The notes: generated from the sequence alone by a model not told the origin. Shown: positions 43,935 through 52,524, numbered from the stretch's first letter. The stretch is 64,000 nucleotides of DNA from Prosthecobacter algae (GCF_039542385.1 NZ_BAABIA010000008.1:283589-347588), one strand, 5' to 3'. Program-made: numbers and translations.

Positions 43935-45640
43935 TGAAAAATATCCGCCAAGCCTTGGTCCAATGTCTGGAGGCCTCAGGCGGCTCCGGCATTCCCCTGC
44001 CGACTGCCACGCCGAGTTCCTCGGTGGTGAATCAGCTCCTCGATACGGGTGCCCTGGATGAAGAATCCTTTCTCTCCCAGCTCGCTGTGCGTTTGGGGCT
44101 GGGCTACGTCTCGATGCCGCTGCCAGACAGTGCGGATGCACCGGAGATGAAGCGGCTGCTGCCGCCGCGTGTCGCCCTGAAACATCGACTGCTGCCATTG
44201 AAGATCGAGGAAGAGGAAGGCGGTGCCCGGAAGCTCATCGTGGCGGCTTATGATCCCTTTGATCTCATCGGTCGCCAAGCCGTATCCCGCGAGGTGGATG
44301 CGCCGGTACGCTGGCAGATCGCCCCGCGTAAACGTTTGCTCAATGCGATGCGCGACTTTTACGGCGTGGGTGCGGACACCTTTGAAGAGATCCTGAAAGG
44401 GCGTGATGTGGACGGCTCTGACCTGGAGCAGCGGGACGAGGCGAACATCATCGATGCCGATGACGAAGAGGCCTCGGTCGTGAAGTTTGTGAACACGGTG
44501 ATTCGTGAAGCCCTGGAGCAGCAGGCGACGGACATTCACGTGGAGCCCATGGAAGACAAACTGCGCATGCGCTACCGCATTGACGGACGTCTTCGCGAGG
44601 TGCCCGTGCCGGAAAACATCAAGCAACTCCAGCAGTCCGTGATCGCGCGTCTGAAGGTGATGGCCAAGCTGGACATCGCCGAGCGCCGCCTGCCGCAGGA
44701 TGGTCGTATCAGCTTGCAGATCGCCGGTCAGCTCATTGACGTGCGTGTGGCCACCATCCCGAGCGTGGAAGGGGAGAGCATTTCGCTTCGTTTGTTAGGC
44801 CAGGAGAAGTTCAACCTGGACAAGTTGCGGATGGAAACGGACTTGCGGGGTGAAATTGAAGTACTCCTGAAAAAGCCCAACGGCATCATCCTGGTGACGG
44901 GGCCGACGGGTTCCGGTAAATCCACCACGCTTTATACTTTCCTCAGCCAGCTCAATACCGAGCATCGCCGCATCGTGACGATCGAGGATCCGGTGGAAAA
45001 CAAACTGCCGGGCGTGGTGCAGATCGCCGTGCGACCTGAGATTGAGCTCACCTTTGCCACCGGCCTGCGCAGCATTTTGCGTGGTGACCCCAACGTGGTC
45101 ATGGTGGGGGAAATGCGTGACCTGGAAACGGCGGAAATCGCCATCCGTGCCGCCTTGACGGGTCACTTGGTGTTCAGCACCCTACACACGAACAACGCCA
45201 TCGGCGGCATCATGCGTCTGGTGGACATGGGCGTGGAGCCCTTCCTCGTCGCCACCTCCGTGCGTGCTTTCATCGCCCAGCGCCTCGTGCGTTTGCTGTG
45301 CAACTCTTGCCGCGAACCAGAGCCGGAGGCCGAGATGAAGCTGCGCGAGCTGAAGTACACTGGGCCCATCCGCACCCAGGTTTACCGGGCCAAAGAAGGT
45401 GGCTGCGAAGCCTGCCGCCACACGGGCTACAAAGGCCGAATGTCCATCTACGAACTCGTGCGCCTGACCCCTGCCATGGGCGAACTCATCACCCACAAGG
45501 CCAGCAGCGCCCAGCTCATGCAGCAGGCCTACAAGGACGGCTACCGCCCGATGCGTGAGTATGGCGTGCGCAAGGTCCTGGATGGCAACACCACGATCGA
45601 AGAAGTCATCAGCGTGACGGTGGCGGAGTCGGAGCAGTGA
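43934..45640 (+). CDS. GspE/PilB-family secretion or pilus ATPase
   Basis: A 568-residue cytosolic ATPase. N-terminal GspE-N domain (residues 20-150), then the ATPase core: DIHVEPMEDKLRMRYRIDGR near 195, Walker A GPTGSGKSTT near 325, Asp box, LRGDPNVVMVGEMRD and HLVFSTLHTN. Two CxxC pairs (CNSC near 456, CEAC near 494) form the zinc site. The length and order fit type II secretion GspE or type IV pilus PilB. No GspF/GspD/pilin gene sits beside it in the window, so it may act with components elsewhere. Start overlaps the upstream secreted protein stop. It is well supported as a family member; which machinery it drives is unclear. Confidence 0.9.
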   Translation: MKNIRQALVQCLEASGGSGIPLPTATPSSSVVNQLLDTGALDEESFLSQLAVRLGLGYVSMPLPDSADAPEMKRLLPPRVALKHRLLPLKIEEEEGGARKLIVAAYDPFDLIGRQAVSREVDAPVRWQIAPRKRLLNAMRDFYGVGADTFEEILKGRDVDGSDLEQRDEANIIDADDEEASVVKFVNTVIREALEQQATDIHVEPMEDKLRMRYRIDGRLREVPVPENIKQLQQSVIARLKVMAKLDIAERRLPQDGRISLQIAGQLIDVRVATIPSVEGESISLRLLGQEKFNLDKLRMETDLRGEIEVLLKKPNGIILVTGPTGSGKSTTLYTFLSQLNTEHRRIVTIEDPVENKLPGVVQIAVRPEIELTFATGLRSILRGDPNVVMVGEMRDLETAEIAIRAALTGHLVFSTLHTNNAIGGIMRLVDMGVEPFLVATSVRAFIAQRLVRLLCNSCREPEPEAEMKLRELKYTGPIRTQVYRAKEGGCEACRHTGYKGRMSIYELVRLTPAMGELITHKASSAQLMQQAYKDGYRPMREYGVRKVLDGNTTIEEVISVTVAESEQ

Positions 45641-45706
45641 TGTCTGCCAGGGCCCGTGACCACAGGGGCCAGATTGTTTTCAGCCATGCCACCTTGACGC
45701 TTATTG

Positions 45707-46321
45707 ATGAAAAAAGTTCTCAAACGTCTGGCAGGAATCATCCTTCTTCTGCTAGGTCTTTTCACACTCATGTTTCCAGAGTGGCTGGTGATCCCATTGT
45801 TGCTGGTGGGTTATCTGGAAGGTCCGAATGCCAATAGCCCTTTTCCCGAAGCCCACGCAAGGGCGGTCAAAACATTCGTTGATAGCCAGGGATTCGGCTA
45901 CGGACGATTCCGGCGATCAGGCTATTGGATGGAGCATAGCGTCCGTCTGGAGGGGAATCTTTTTCGGCCTACGAACGTCAATCTCATTGGGTTGACCCCC
46001 GAAGAAGGCGACCGATATTTTGAAGGTCGCATGCCCAAAAAAGCGGAATTGACCACGGCTAAAACCAGAAAGCTTTCAGAGGATGAGGCGGCTGCGGTGG
46101 CCCAGATTCGGGCAGGCACAGCCCCCTGGGTGCGATTGCCAGCAGCCTGGGAAACATTCGTGGGACCGCCTCGCGAATACAGTTATGATACTGTCCATAT
46201 CATCGCGCCGATCACAGCGGACAAAAGCTGCCTCGAATGCCACAAGGTCAAACAAGGCTCCCTGCTGGGAGCCTTTGACTATGAAATGATGCCGTTGGGG
46301 AAAGCCGCCGACGAGAACTGA
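45707..46321 (+). CDS. Membrane-anchored single-CxxCH protein (DUF3365-like)
   Basis: A 204-residue protein; ATG 45707 taken (a TTG lies one codon earlier). The N-terminus has a hydrophobic anchor (LAGIILLLLGLFTLMFPEWL). A single CxxCH motif near residue 171 (SCLECHKVKQGSLLGAF) suggests one covalently bound haem or a metal site in the periplasm. The C-terminal half resembles DUF3365/Tll0287-like domains, from memory. No other cytochrome maturation gene is nearby. It could donate or sense electrons; function unknown. Confidence 0.6.
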   Translation: MKKVLKRLAGIILLLLGLFTLMFPEWLVIPLLLVGYLEGPNANSPFPEAHARAVKTFVDSQGFGYGRFRRSGYWMEHSVRLEGNLFRPTNVNLIGLTPEEGDRYFEGRMPKKAELTTAKTRKLSEDEAAAVAQIRAGTAPWVRLPAAWETFVGPPREYSYDTVHIIAPITADKSCLECHKVKQGSLLGAFDYEMMPLGKAADEN

Positions 46322-46328
46322 ACGCGGA

Positions 46329-46382
46329 TCAAGGAAGCAGCATGTTAGGGGAATCCACGAAGAATTCTTTCAGGTCTTCATC
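46329..46382 (-). pseudogene. 3'-end remnant of the small membrane-protein gene
   Basis: On the minus strand this 54-base segment reads DEDLKEFFVDSPNMLLP then a stop. The intact gene at 47628-47948 ends DEDLKEFFVDSPNALLP then a stop; 46 of 54 bases and 16 of 17 residues match by hand count. Similarity starts abruptly at the first Asp and stops after the stop codon. Seven of the eight base differences are silent or in the stop codon and one residue change, so the remnant was coding for a time after the duplication. It overlaps the acyltransferase's stop codon (46378-46380), which is supplied by this fragment. Confidence 0.7.
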
Positions 46383-47379
46383 GAGGCCTTGTGGGAGAGG
46401 CTTCTCCCAATAAAAAGAAACGCAGGTGCTGGCTTTGACGAAGAGCGCCGATCAGCCCTATGCAGGCGAGACAGACCAGCGGGGCCACCAGCAGCGATTT
46501 CACATAGAAGTCATAAGGTGTCAGAGGGAATCCGCTCCGGGCCATCACCACTTCCAGACATTCAATGAGTCCGTGGTGCATGAGGTAAATGCCATACGAG
46601 GAGCTCAAGGCCCAGAGGACCAGGGGTGAAGAGGACCTAATGGAGGGAAGCGCCAGCACGGCGCTGCTGATGGCGTATCCTGCGAGGGGGCCAGCCACCC
46701 AGGCTAGCCAAGAGGGGATCACATCCAGCCCCGCAGCGGCAACAGCCGCTAAAGAAACAACAGCGCCTATCCAGGCGTTTGCCCTAACGGCGCGTCTGGA
46801 GGCGTGCACGTGGTGCAGCAGCCAAGCGGCCAAGACGTACAAAAGGCTGCGCGGCACAGCCTCCTCAAACTGATCGTAATTCTTCACCGAGCCGATGCAG
46901 GCATAAGCCAATGCCACCAGCAACACCACCCCGGCGAGCAGCAGGTGCCGACGTTTTCGGAGGAGAAGGATCCCCAGCACCCAGCCCTGGCACAGCAGCA
47001 TCAATGGCAAAAAGTAAAGCTGCACGCCTGCTCCCCCATACAGCAGAAGCTGCGGCCATTCGAAAGCCATCTCGGTCTGCTGCAGACGACTTTTGACAAG
47101 CCTCATGGCAAGATAGAGGAGGGTCCATGAAAGGTAGGGCACCCACAGCCTTTCGAAATGCAAGCGGGGCAGAAGGGGGCCAGGGGTTTGAAGCGCCGAG
47201 TGTGTCTTTCCAATAAAGAAGAACAGCCCTGTAACGATAAAAAAGGGCACCGTCAGAATATTGAACGAGCGCCCCACCCAGTCTCCATAAGTCTCGCAGG
47301 GAGCCAGGTGAACAAAAACAACCCCGTAGGCGCACACGAGCCTGAAAGCATCAATAGAGGGGTTGCGGGAGGTCGTCAT
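46378..47379 (-). CDS. Acyltransferase family 3 (OafA-like) membrane protein
   Basis: A 333-residue polytopic membrane protein with the acyltransferase-3 signature: SIDAFRLVCAYGVVFVHL near the start, FFIVTGLFFF, RLWVPYLSWTLLYL, and about ten predicted membrane helices. The ATG at 47379 was chosen because it places the signature at the very N-terminus. Such proteins O-acylate glycans such as O-antigen or exopolysaccharide. It sits between the small membrane-protein gene and that gene's 3' remnant, so it may have been inserted or duplicated into the locus. A 16-base palindrome lies just upstream of the start. Confidence 0.85.
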   Translation of the reverse strand: MTTSRNPSIDAFRLVCAYGVVFVHLAPCETYGDWVGRSFNILTVPFFIVTGLFFFIGKTHSALQTPGPLLPRLHFERLWVPYLSWTLLYLAMRLVKSRLQQTEMAFEWPQLLLYGGAGVQLYFLPLMLLCQGWVLGILLLRKRRHLLLAGVVLLVALAYACIGSVKNYDQFEEAVPRSLLYVLAAWLLHHVHASRRAVRANAWIGAVVSLAAVAAAGLDVIPSWLAWVAGPLAGYAISSAVLALPSIRSSSPLVLWALSSSYGIYLMHHGLIECLEVVMARSGFPLTPYDFYVKSLLVAPLVCLACIGLIGALRQSQHLRFFLLGEASPTRPR

Positions 47380-47386
47380 TAGAGGA

Positions 47387-47402
47387 TCATTTCTTGAAAT
47401 GA
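47387..47402. promoter_or_regulatory. Palindrome in the acyltransferase leader
   Basis: A perfect inverted repeat: TCATTTC (47387-47393) and GAAATGA (47396-47402) around TT, starting 8 bases before the acyltransferase ATG. It could be an operator that also affects ribosome access. No known regulator was recognised. Confidence 0.4.
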
Positions 47403-47582
47403 ACGAGATCCAGAGCGGCTCAGGAAGAGGTGCTTGTAAACATCTCAAAGGATTCAACGAATCTCCGTCATGCTAACCGGCGTTGCTCTTTGCCACCTGA
47501 ATACAAGAATGCTGCCCACCTCCCAGAGGTTTGGGGAACGGCTACTGGAGCAGCCACCTGTCTAAAAGTGCCCAGGCAGCGT

Positions 47583-47603
47583 CCCGCACAGAGACTGTGC
47601 GGG
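47583..47603. terminator. Hairpin, possible terminator
   Basis: A 9-base perfect stem CCCGCACAG/CTGTGCGGG with a 3-base loop, 25 bases after the stop of the small membrane-protein gene. It has no clear T-run on either strand, so termination is only tentative; it may stabilise the 3' end. Confidence 0.4.
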
Positions 47604-47627
47604 CCCCCTCTATTCTCTCTGGCCGAT

Positions 47628-47948
47628 TTACGGCAGGAGCGCGTTCGGGGAATCCACGAAGAATTCCTTCAGGTCTTCATCCGGCACGGCACCGTTGCGG
47701 ATGCCTTCGAGACGCTTGCGGCTGCCGCGCTCCGAAGTCGGGCGGTTGGCGGTGCGGGAGACGATGTCCCCAATGAGTGGGGCGGCGACGACGGCGCTGG
47801 CGGCCAGGAGCGTGAGGGAAACGATGTTCGAGGTGCTGCGACCCATACCACGGCCAAAGAGGATGCCGAGAGCGCAACCTGCAGCGGCAGGAGCGATCAT
47901 GCTGGCGTAGGTTTCGTAGCGGCTTTCGACTGTGGATTCAGGTGGCAT
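47628..47948 (-). CDS. Small membrane protein of unknown function
   Basis: A 106-residue protein with two hydrophobic segments (MIAPAAAGCALGILFG and TLLAASAVVAAPLIG), then a basic, polar tail (ERGSRKRLEGIRNGAVP) and a C-terminus ending DEDLKEFFVDSPNALLP. I do not recognise the family. A 54-base second copy of its 3' end is at 46329-46382, which suggests the gene was once duplicated or that this tail is conserved. It lies upstream of the acyltransferase gene on the same strand. Confidence 0.6.
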   Translation of the reverse strand: MPPESTVESRYETYASMIAPAAAGCALGILFGRGMGRSTSNIVSLTLLAASAVVAAPLIGDIVSRTANRPTSERGSRKRLEGIRNGAVPDEDLKEFFVDSPNALLP

Positions 47949-48028
47949 AACGGAGATAAGATAGCATCACCGCAGATTCTCCAAAGTGGAATTTGCTCCT
48001 GGTCATGATTGGGCCATCGTCCATGCAC

Positions 48029-49111
48029 ATGAGTCAGCCTGCATCCCCCTCACGATACGCCCTCATTTTAGCTGGAGGTAGTGGCCAACGCTTCTGGCCG
48101 GTTAGCCGGGACGCCTTGCCAAAGCAGCTTCTGAAGCTGTTTGGCGACAAAACCCTGCTGGAAATGACGGTGGATCGTCTGGAAGGCGTAGTGCCGAAGG
48201 AAAACATCGTCATTCTGACCAACAAGCAGCAGGAGGCTACGGTGCGTGCCTTGCTACCTTTTTTGCCGCCTGAAAACATCCTGGCAGAGCCTGAGAAGCG
48301 GGACACCGCGCCAGCGATTGCTTTGGGCGTGGGCTGGGTGGTGGCTCGGGATCCTTCCGCCACGATGATGGTGCTGCCAGCGGATCATCTGATCCAGAAC
48401 GTGGCGGAATTTCAGAAGGTGCTGATCAATGCCGCCATGTGTGCCGAGGCGGCGAGCAGCCTGGTGACAGTGGGCATCAAACCGACCTGGGCCTGCCCGA
48501 GCTACGGGTATGTGGAGCGCGGCAAGCGCGCCTCCGTCCTGGGGGTGAGTGAGGTGGCCGTGTATGAAGTGGCGAGGTTCCGGGAAAAGCCGAATCCAGA
48601 CTTGGCTGAGCACTTCATTGCCCAGGGCAATTTCACCTGGAATGCGGGCATGTTCATCTGGACGATCCCAGCCATCTTCAGTGAGCTGTCCCGCCACTGC
48701 CCTGCCTTGGCGGACTTTGTTTCCGAGCTCCGTGGTTCCAAGGATTTCTGTGCCACGGTGGAGCGCCAGTTTAGCAAGCTGCCGAAGCTTTCCATTGATT
48801 ACGCGCTGATGGAGCGCGCCTCGCGGGTGCTGAATATCGAGGCGACCTTTGACTGGGATGACGTGGGCAACTGGACATCCGTGGGCCGTTATTTGAAGTG
48901 CGACCCCGAGGGCAACCAGCACAACTGTGCGATGACCCAGATGAATGCCTCCGACAACCTGGTCTTTTCCCAGACTGGGCAGCACATCGCCTTGCTGGGC
49001 GTGCAGGATTTGATAGTCGTGGCCTCCAAAGACGCGATTTTGATCACCAGCCGGGCCCAGGCGGAAAGCATCAAAAAGATGGCGGACCTGCTGCCCAAAG
49101 AATTGCGCTAA
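48029..49111 (+). CDS. manC: Mannose-1-phosphate guanylyltransferase
   Basis: About 360 residues. The ATG at 48029 (MSQPASPSRYALIL) is favoured because family members begin a few residues before the nucleotide motif; ATGs at 48005 and 48023 cannot be excluded. It contains the pyrophosphorylase motif LAGGSGQRFWPVSRDALPKQ, then LPADHLI and EATFDWDDVGNW, a signature for the nucleotidyltransferase core. It makes GDP-mannose from mannose-1-phosphate and GTP. The short form lacks the C-terminal phosphomannose isomerase domain. It probably supplies GDP-mannose to glycan synthesis. The HAD-IB gene follows after 53 bases. Confidence 0.9.
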   Translation: MSQPASPSRYALILAGGSGQRFWPVSRDALPKQLLKLFGDKTLLEMTVDRLEGVVPKENIVILTNKQQEATVRALLPFLPPENILAEPEKRDTAPAIALGVGWVVARDPSATMMVLPADHLIQNVAEFQKVLINAAMCAEAASSLVTVGIKPTWACPSYGYVERGKRASVLGVSEVAVYEVARFREKPNPDLAEHFIAQGNFTWNAGMFIWTIPAIFSELSRHCPALADFVSELRGSKDFCATVERQFSKLPKLSIDYALMERASRVLNIEATFDWDDVGNWTSVGRYLKCDPEGNQHNCAMTQMNASDNLVFSQTGQHIALLGVQDLIVVASKDAILITSRAQAESIKKMADLLPKELR

Positions 49112-49164
49112 AGCGTTGGCTGAAGATGAATTTCATGGCCTAGCTCCGTTGAGCCTATCTCCCG

Positions 49165-49914
49165 ATGCGTTACGCCTTTTTCGATCTCGACCACACGTTG
49201 CTGCCGTTTGATACACAGACGCTGTTTTGCAATTTCGTGCTGCATCGGCATCCCTGGCGCATCGTTTTGCATGCGTGGTTTGTCCCCTTTGCCCTGGGAA
49301 GGGCGGTGGGGGTGGTGAGCACGGCCACTGCGAAGCGGGCCTTTCTTTCCTACCTATGGGGAATGAAACGTGCGCACCTGCGCCGGCTGGCGCGTGACTT
49401 TGCCCATGACTGTGTGGATACCTGGATCTACCCGGAAATGCGGGCCGAGATCCTGCGGCATAAACACCAAGGGCGGAAGCTGGTGCTGAATACGGCAAGC
49501 CCGGATTTTTATGCCGAAGAAATAGCTGCCGTGCTGGATTTTGATCACTGTGTGGCCACGCGTTTCCACATTGGTAACATCGTGCCGCTGCGACCTGCCC
49601 TGATCGGGTCTAACAACAAGCGTGAAGCCAAGATCGCGGCGATGAAAGCTTCTGTGCCGGGAGTCGCCGCGCTGACGGATGAGCAGCGCTTCCATTGCTG
49701 GGCCTACAGCGATAGTGCGGCAGACATTCCTCTCCTGGAGTTTTGTGGAAACCGCATCCTCGTGCATCCGAGTGGTGGGCTGAAGAAGCACTTTCCTCAG
49801 CATGATGTCACGGTGGTCACCCCACGCCGACCTTACTGGGGAAAGGCGGGGGATATGCTGTCTGCCCTGCGGCAAATGGTGGGTCTGCATGGCGAACGAG
49901 GGCCTGCCCGCTAA
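49165..49914 (+). CDS. HAD-IB family hydrolase (phosphatase-like)
   Basis: A 249-residue haloacid dehalogenase-superfamily protein of subfamily IB. Motif I is DLDHTLL near the start (DxDxT), motif II LNTASPDFYAE near 110, motif III with Lys near 152 (NNKREAKIAAM), and motif IV CWAYSDSAADIPLLE near 185. Substrates in this subfamily include phosphoserine-like molecules and phospholipid-related phosphates, so the substrate is not assigned. It follows the GDP-mannose gene. The stop codon TAA opens the A-tract that is the T-tract of the opposite-strand terminator. Confidence 0.85.
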   Translation: MRYAFFDLDHTLLPFDTQTLFCNFVLHRHPWRIVLHAWFVPFALGRAVGVVSTATAKRAFLSYLWGMKRAHLRRLARDFAHDCVDTWIYPEMRAEILRHKHQGRKLVLNTASPDFYAEEIAAVLDFDHCVATRFHIGNIVPLRPALIGSNNKREAKIAAMKASVPGVAALTDEQRFHCWAYSDSAADIPLLEFCGNRILVHPSGGLKKHFPQHDVTVVTPRRPYWGKAGDMLSALRQMVGLHGERGPAR

Positions 49915-49946
49915 AAAAAATCCAGGTGCCCCGAAGAGCACCTGGA
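49913..49946 (-). terminator. Rho-independent terminator of the SulP-carbonic anhydrase gene
   Basis: On the minus strand a 9-base perfect stem TCCAGGTGC/GCACCTGGA (49921-49929 and 49938-49946) with an 8-base loop is followed by eight T (49920-49913). It begins 24 bases after the SulP-CA stop. The T-tract coincides with the stop codon of the convergent HAD-IB gene. The structure is symmetric, so it may also act on the plus strand in part. Confidence 0.8.
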
Positions 49947-49970
49947 TGAATCGAGATCTTTGGAAGAGTC

Positions 49971-52253
49971 TTAGACCGCCGTCGCCATGGCGATGGGCAA
50001 CGGTTTGGAGCTAGACTCCGAAGTCTGGAAGAAGGAAACCTTGCCCGTGGAGATGTCATACATGCCGCCGACGATGGCGACTTTGCCTTCGCGGACGAGG
50101 CCATCAATGGTGGAGCTGCGCTCGCGGACCTTGCGCATGGTGCGCAGGACGTTGCGGCGGGCGACTTCGTTGGCGTAAGCCGCTTTTTCGCCTGCCAGCC
50201 ACTGATCAGGGTTCTTGCAGGTGCTGAGGTCCACGGACTTTTGAATCTCGGTGATCAAGGAGTCTAGGTTCACACAGCCAGTGGCTTCGGCCGCTGTCTT
50301 GTGGCTGCAAATGAGGTCCACAGCGGCATTCACTGCGCCGCAGGATGTGTGCCCCATGACTAGGATGATCTTGGCCCCGGCCACGGCGCAACTGTATTCC
50401 ATGCTGCCTAAGACCTTATCGCGGGCGATGTTGCCGGCGATACGGATGGTGAAGACGTCACCGAGGCCCAGGTCAAAGATCAACTCCACTGGCGCACGTG
50501 AGTCAATGCAGCCGAGCACGACGGCCATGGGGAACTGCCCCAGAGAGGTGGCATCGACCTGGCGGCCGAGGTCACGGCTGAGGCGGGTGCCATTGAGGAA
50601 GCGATCGTTGCCCTCCTGGAAGATTTCCAGCACGCGCTGAGGGGTGAGAGCATCCTGCACTTCGCGGCTGCTGAAGTCCACGAACTGGATGCGGTCTTCG
50701 AGCTGCGGATAGCGCTCTTTGAACCCGGTGAGGCTGAGCTGCACACCGTGAGCTTGGGCGGTGGTATCCTTGAAGTCTGTGATGAGATCCAGGATATCCG
50801 GATCAATGTAGTCCGTGTTACGGGCATCCAGCAGGACGTGACCACCACGGGGCACGCTGCGCAGGGTTTCGTCCAGCGTGGCGCGGTTGAAGAAGCTGAC
50901 CTGGTTGGCCAGCTCGATGCGCAGCACTTCATCGCCGGTGGCATGCTTTTCCATGACCTTGCGGATGGGGCGGCGGACGTTGCTGTGAAGGATGAAGCCG
51001 ATGGCGATGCCGAGGCCGATGAGGATGCCGACAAGGAGGTCTGTGAGGACGATGGCGACGACGGTGATGATGAAGGGCAGGAACTGACTGCGGCCTTCTC
51101 CCCACATCTGCTTGAGGAGTTTCGGGCTGGCGAGCTTGAGGCCAGTCATCAAAAGAATGGCGGCCAGGGCAGAGAGGGGAATCTCATTGAGCAGAGTGGG
51201 GACAAACATCACGCAGCTCAGGAGCAGGGCTCCGTGGAAGATGGCGCTGAGTTTGGTCTTCACGCCTGCATTGATGTTCACGGAACTGCGGACGATGACG
51301 CTGGTCATGGGCAGGCCACCGATGAGGCCGACGGCCACGTTGCCGATGCCCTGGGCCAAAAGCTCGCGGTTGGGCGGGCTGCTGCGCTGTTCAGGGTCCA
51401 ACTTGTCTACCGCTTCCAGGTTGAGCAAAGTCTCCAGGGAAGCGACGATGGCGATGGTCACTGCCGCGATATAGACGGTGGGATTTCCCAGCACGCTGAA
51501 ATCTGGGAAGATCATAAAACCGAGAAATTCCTTCGGCGAATTCGATACTGGCACCTGCACGAGGTGACTGGTCTCGATGACCCAATCTCCACCCATCTTG
51601 CGGAGGAGCATACTCATCGCGACACCAAAGATAACGACCACCAGCGGTGCGGGCACGGGGGATTTTTTCAGGACCTTGATCTTATCCCAAAAAACCAGGA
51701 GGAGGATGGAAAGCAGGCCCACCAGGGCGGCACCGGGCTGAATGTCAAACCAGGTCTCAGCCAACTCAGAGAAGGTGTTTTCATTGTCTGGCTGGATGAA
51801 GGACTTATCTCCCATGGGGTCCGCATCATGACCGAGCACGTGGGGGATCTGTTTCAGAATGAGGATGACGCCGATGGCGGCCAGCAAGCCTTTGATCACG
51901 CTGGAGGGGAAAAAGGCGGCGATGAAACCCGCGCGGCAAATGCCAAGGATGATCTGAATGACCCCTGCCATGACCACGGCCACCAAGAAAGCTTCGAAGC
52001 TACCCAGAGCAGCGATCTGCGCGGCGACCACTGCCGTCAGACCTGCGGCAGGGCCGCTGACGCTGGTATGGGAGCCGCTGAGCATGCCGACGAGAAGACC
52101 GCCAACAATGCCTGCCAGGATGCCTGAGAAGAGTGGTGCATTGGAGGCGAGGGCGACCCCAAGGCAGAGGGGAAGGGCAACGAGAAAGACAACAAGACCA
52201 GCCGTGAGGTCTCGAGGAATCGTTTTGGGCGAGAGGGGATTGATGCTAGTCAT
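49971..52253 (-). CDS. SulP transporter-STAS-carbonic anhydrase fusion
   Basis: A 760-residue protein from ATG 52253 (MTSINPLSPKTIPRDLTAGL). Residues about 10-440 are a SulP-family anion transporter with multiple membrane helices (GLVVFLVALPLCLGVALASN, SGSHTSVSGPAAGLTAVV). A STAS domain follows (about 450-535, HVLLDARNTDYIDPDI). The C-terminus is a beta-class carbonic anhydrase with zinc/active-site motifs GCIDSRAP (Cys, Asp, Arg near 584) and GHTSCGA (His, Cys near 637). Fusions of this kind are known and suggest coupled bicarbonate transport and CO2 hydration at the inner membrane. The gene has its own terminator and a 21-base palindrome upstream. Confidence 0.92.
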   Translation of the reverse strand: MTSINPLSPKTIPRDLTAGLVVFLVALPLCLGVALASNAPLFSGILAGIVGGLLVGMLSGSHTSVSGPAAGLTAVVAAQIAALGSFEAFLVAVVMAGVIQIILGICRAGFIAAFFPSSVIKGLLAAIGVILILKQIPHVLGHDADPMGDKSFIQPDNENTFSELAETWFDIQPGAALVGLLSILLLVFWDKIKVLKKSPVPAPLVVVIFGVAMSMLLRKMGGDWVIETSHLVQVPVSNSPKEFLGFMIFPDFSVLGNPTVYIAAVTIAIVASLETLLNLEAVDKLDPEQRSSPPNRELLAQGIGNVAVGLIGGLPMTSVIVRSSVNINAGVKTKLSAIFHGALLLSCVMFVPTLLNEIPLSALAAILLMTGLKLASPKLLKQMWGEGRSQFLPFIITVVAIVLTDLLVGILIGLGIAIGFILHSNVRRPIRKVMEKHATGDEVLRIELANQVSFFNRATLDETLRSVPRGGHVLLDARNTDYIDPDILDLITDFKDTTAQAHGVQLSLTGFKERYPQLEDRIQFVDFSSREVQDALTPQRVLEIFQEGNDRFLNGTRLSRDLGRQVDATSLGQFPMAVVLGCIDSRAPVELIFDLGLGDVFTIRIAGNIARDKVLGSMEYSCAVAGAKIILVMGHTSCGAVNAAVDLICSHKTAAEATGCVNLDSLITEIQKSVDLSTCKNPDQWLAGEKAAYANEVARRNVLRTMRKVRERSSTIDGLVREGKVAIVGGMYDISTGKVSFFQTSESSSKPLPIAMATAV

Positions 52254-52369
52254 TGTTGGCAGGATGGGGGAGAACGCTTTGAACCACAAAAGGCCCAAAT
52301 GGGACGCCAAAATTCGCACACCGTTCAACCTTTATCCGCTAAAAAATCGCCCGGTTGACGCTTATCGTT

Positions 52370-52390
52370 ATATAAAGGAATCCTTTATAT
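52370..52390. promoter_or_regulatory. 21-base palindrome upstream of the SulP-carbonic anhydrase gene
   Basis: Perfect inverted arms ATATAAAGGA (52370-52379) and TCCTTTATAT (52381-52390) around a single A, 117 bases before the start codon. On the minus strand the AT-rich TATATAA at its end could serve as a -10 element, so this reads as an operator overlapping a promoter. The regulator is unknown. Confidence 0.5.
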
Positions 52391-52524
52391 GACCTGAAAA
52401 ATTGGCACTTTAAGCCATCTGATGGGATAAAATCTCTTTTATTGGGACTTTTGAGATGCGCTATTTTCCCTGTAAAGGTCAAATCACCCGTGGGCGCTAT
52501 CCACCCATCCTTCGAGTTCGGGCT

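Noticed and set aside
50748..52127. Open frame on the plus strand opposite the SulP-carbonic anhydrase gene
   Set aside because: It lies entirely inside a strongly supported gene; its product is rich in Asp, His and Gly without recognisable motifs.
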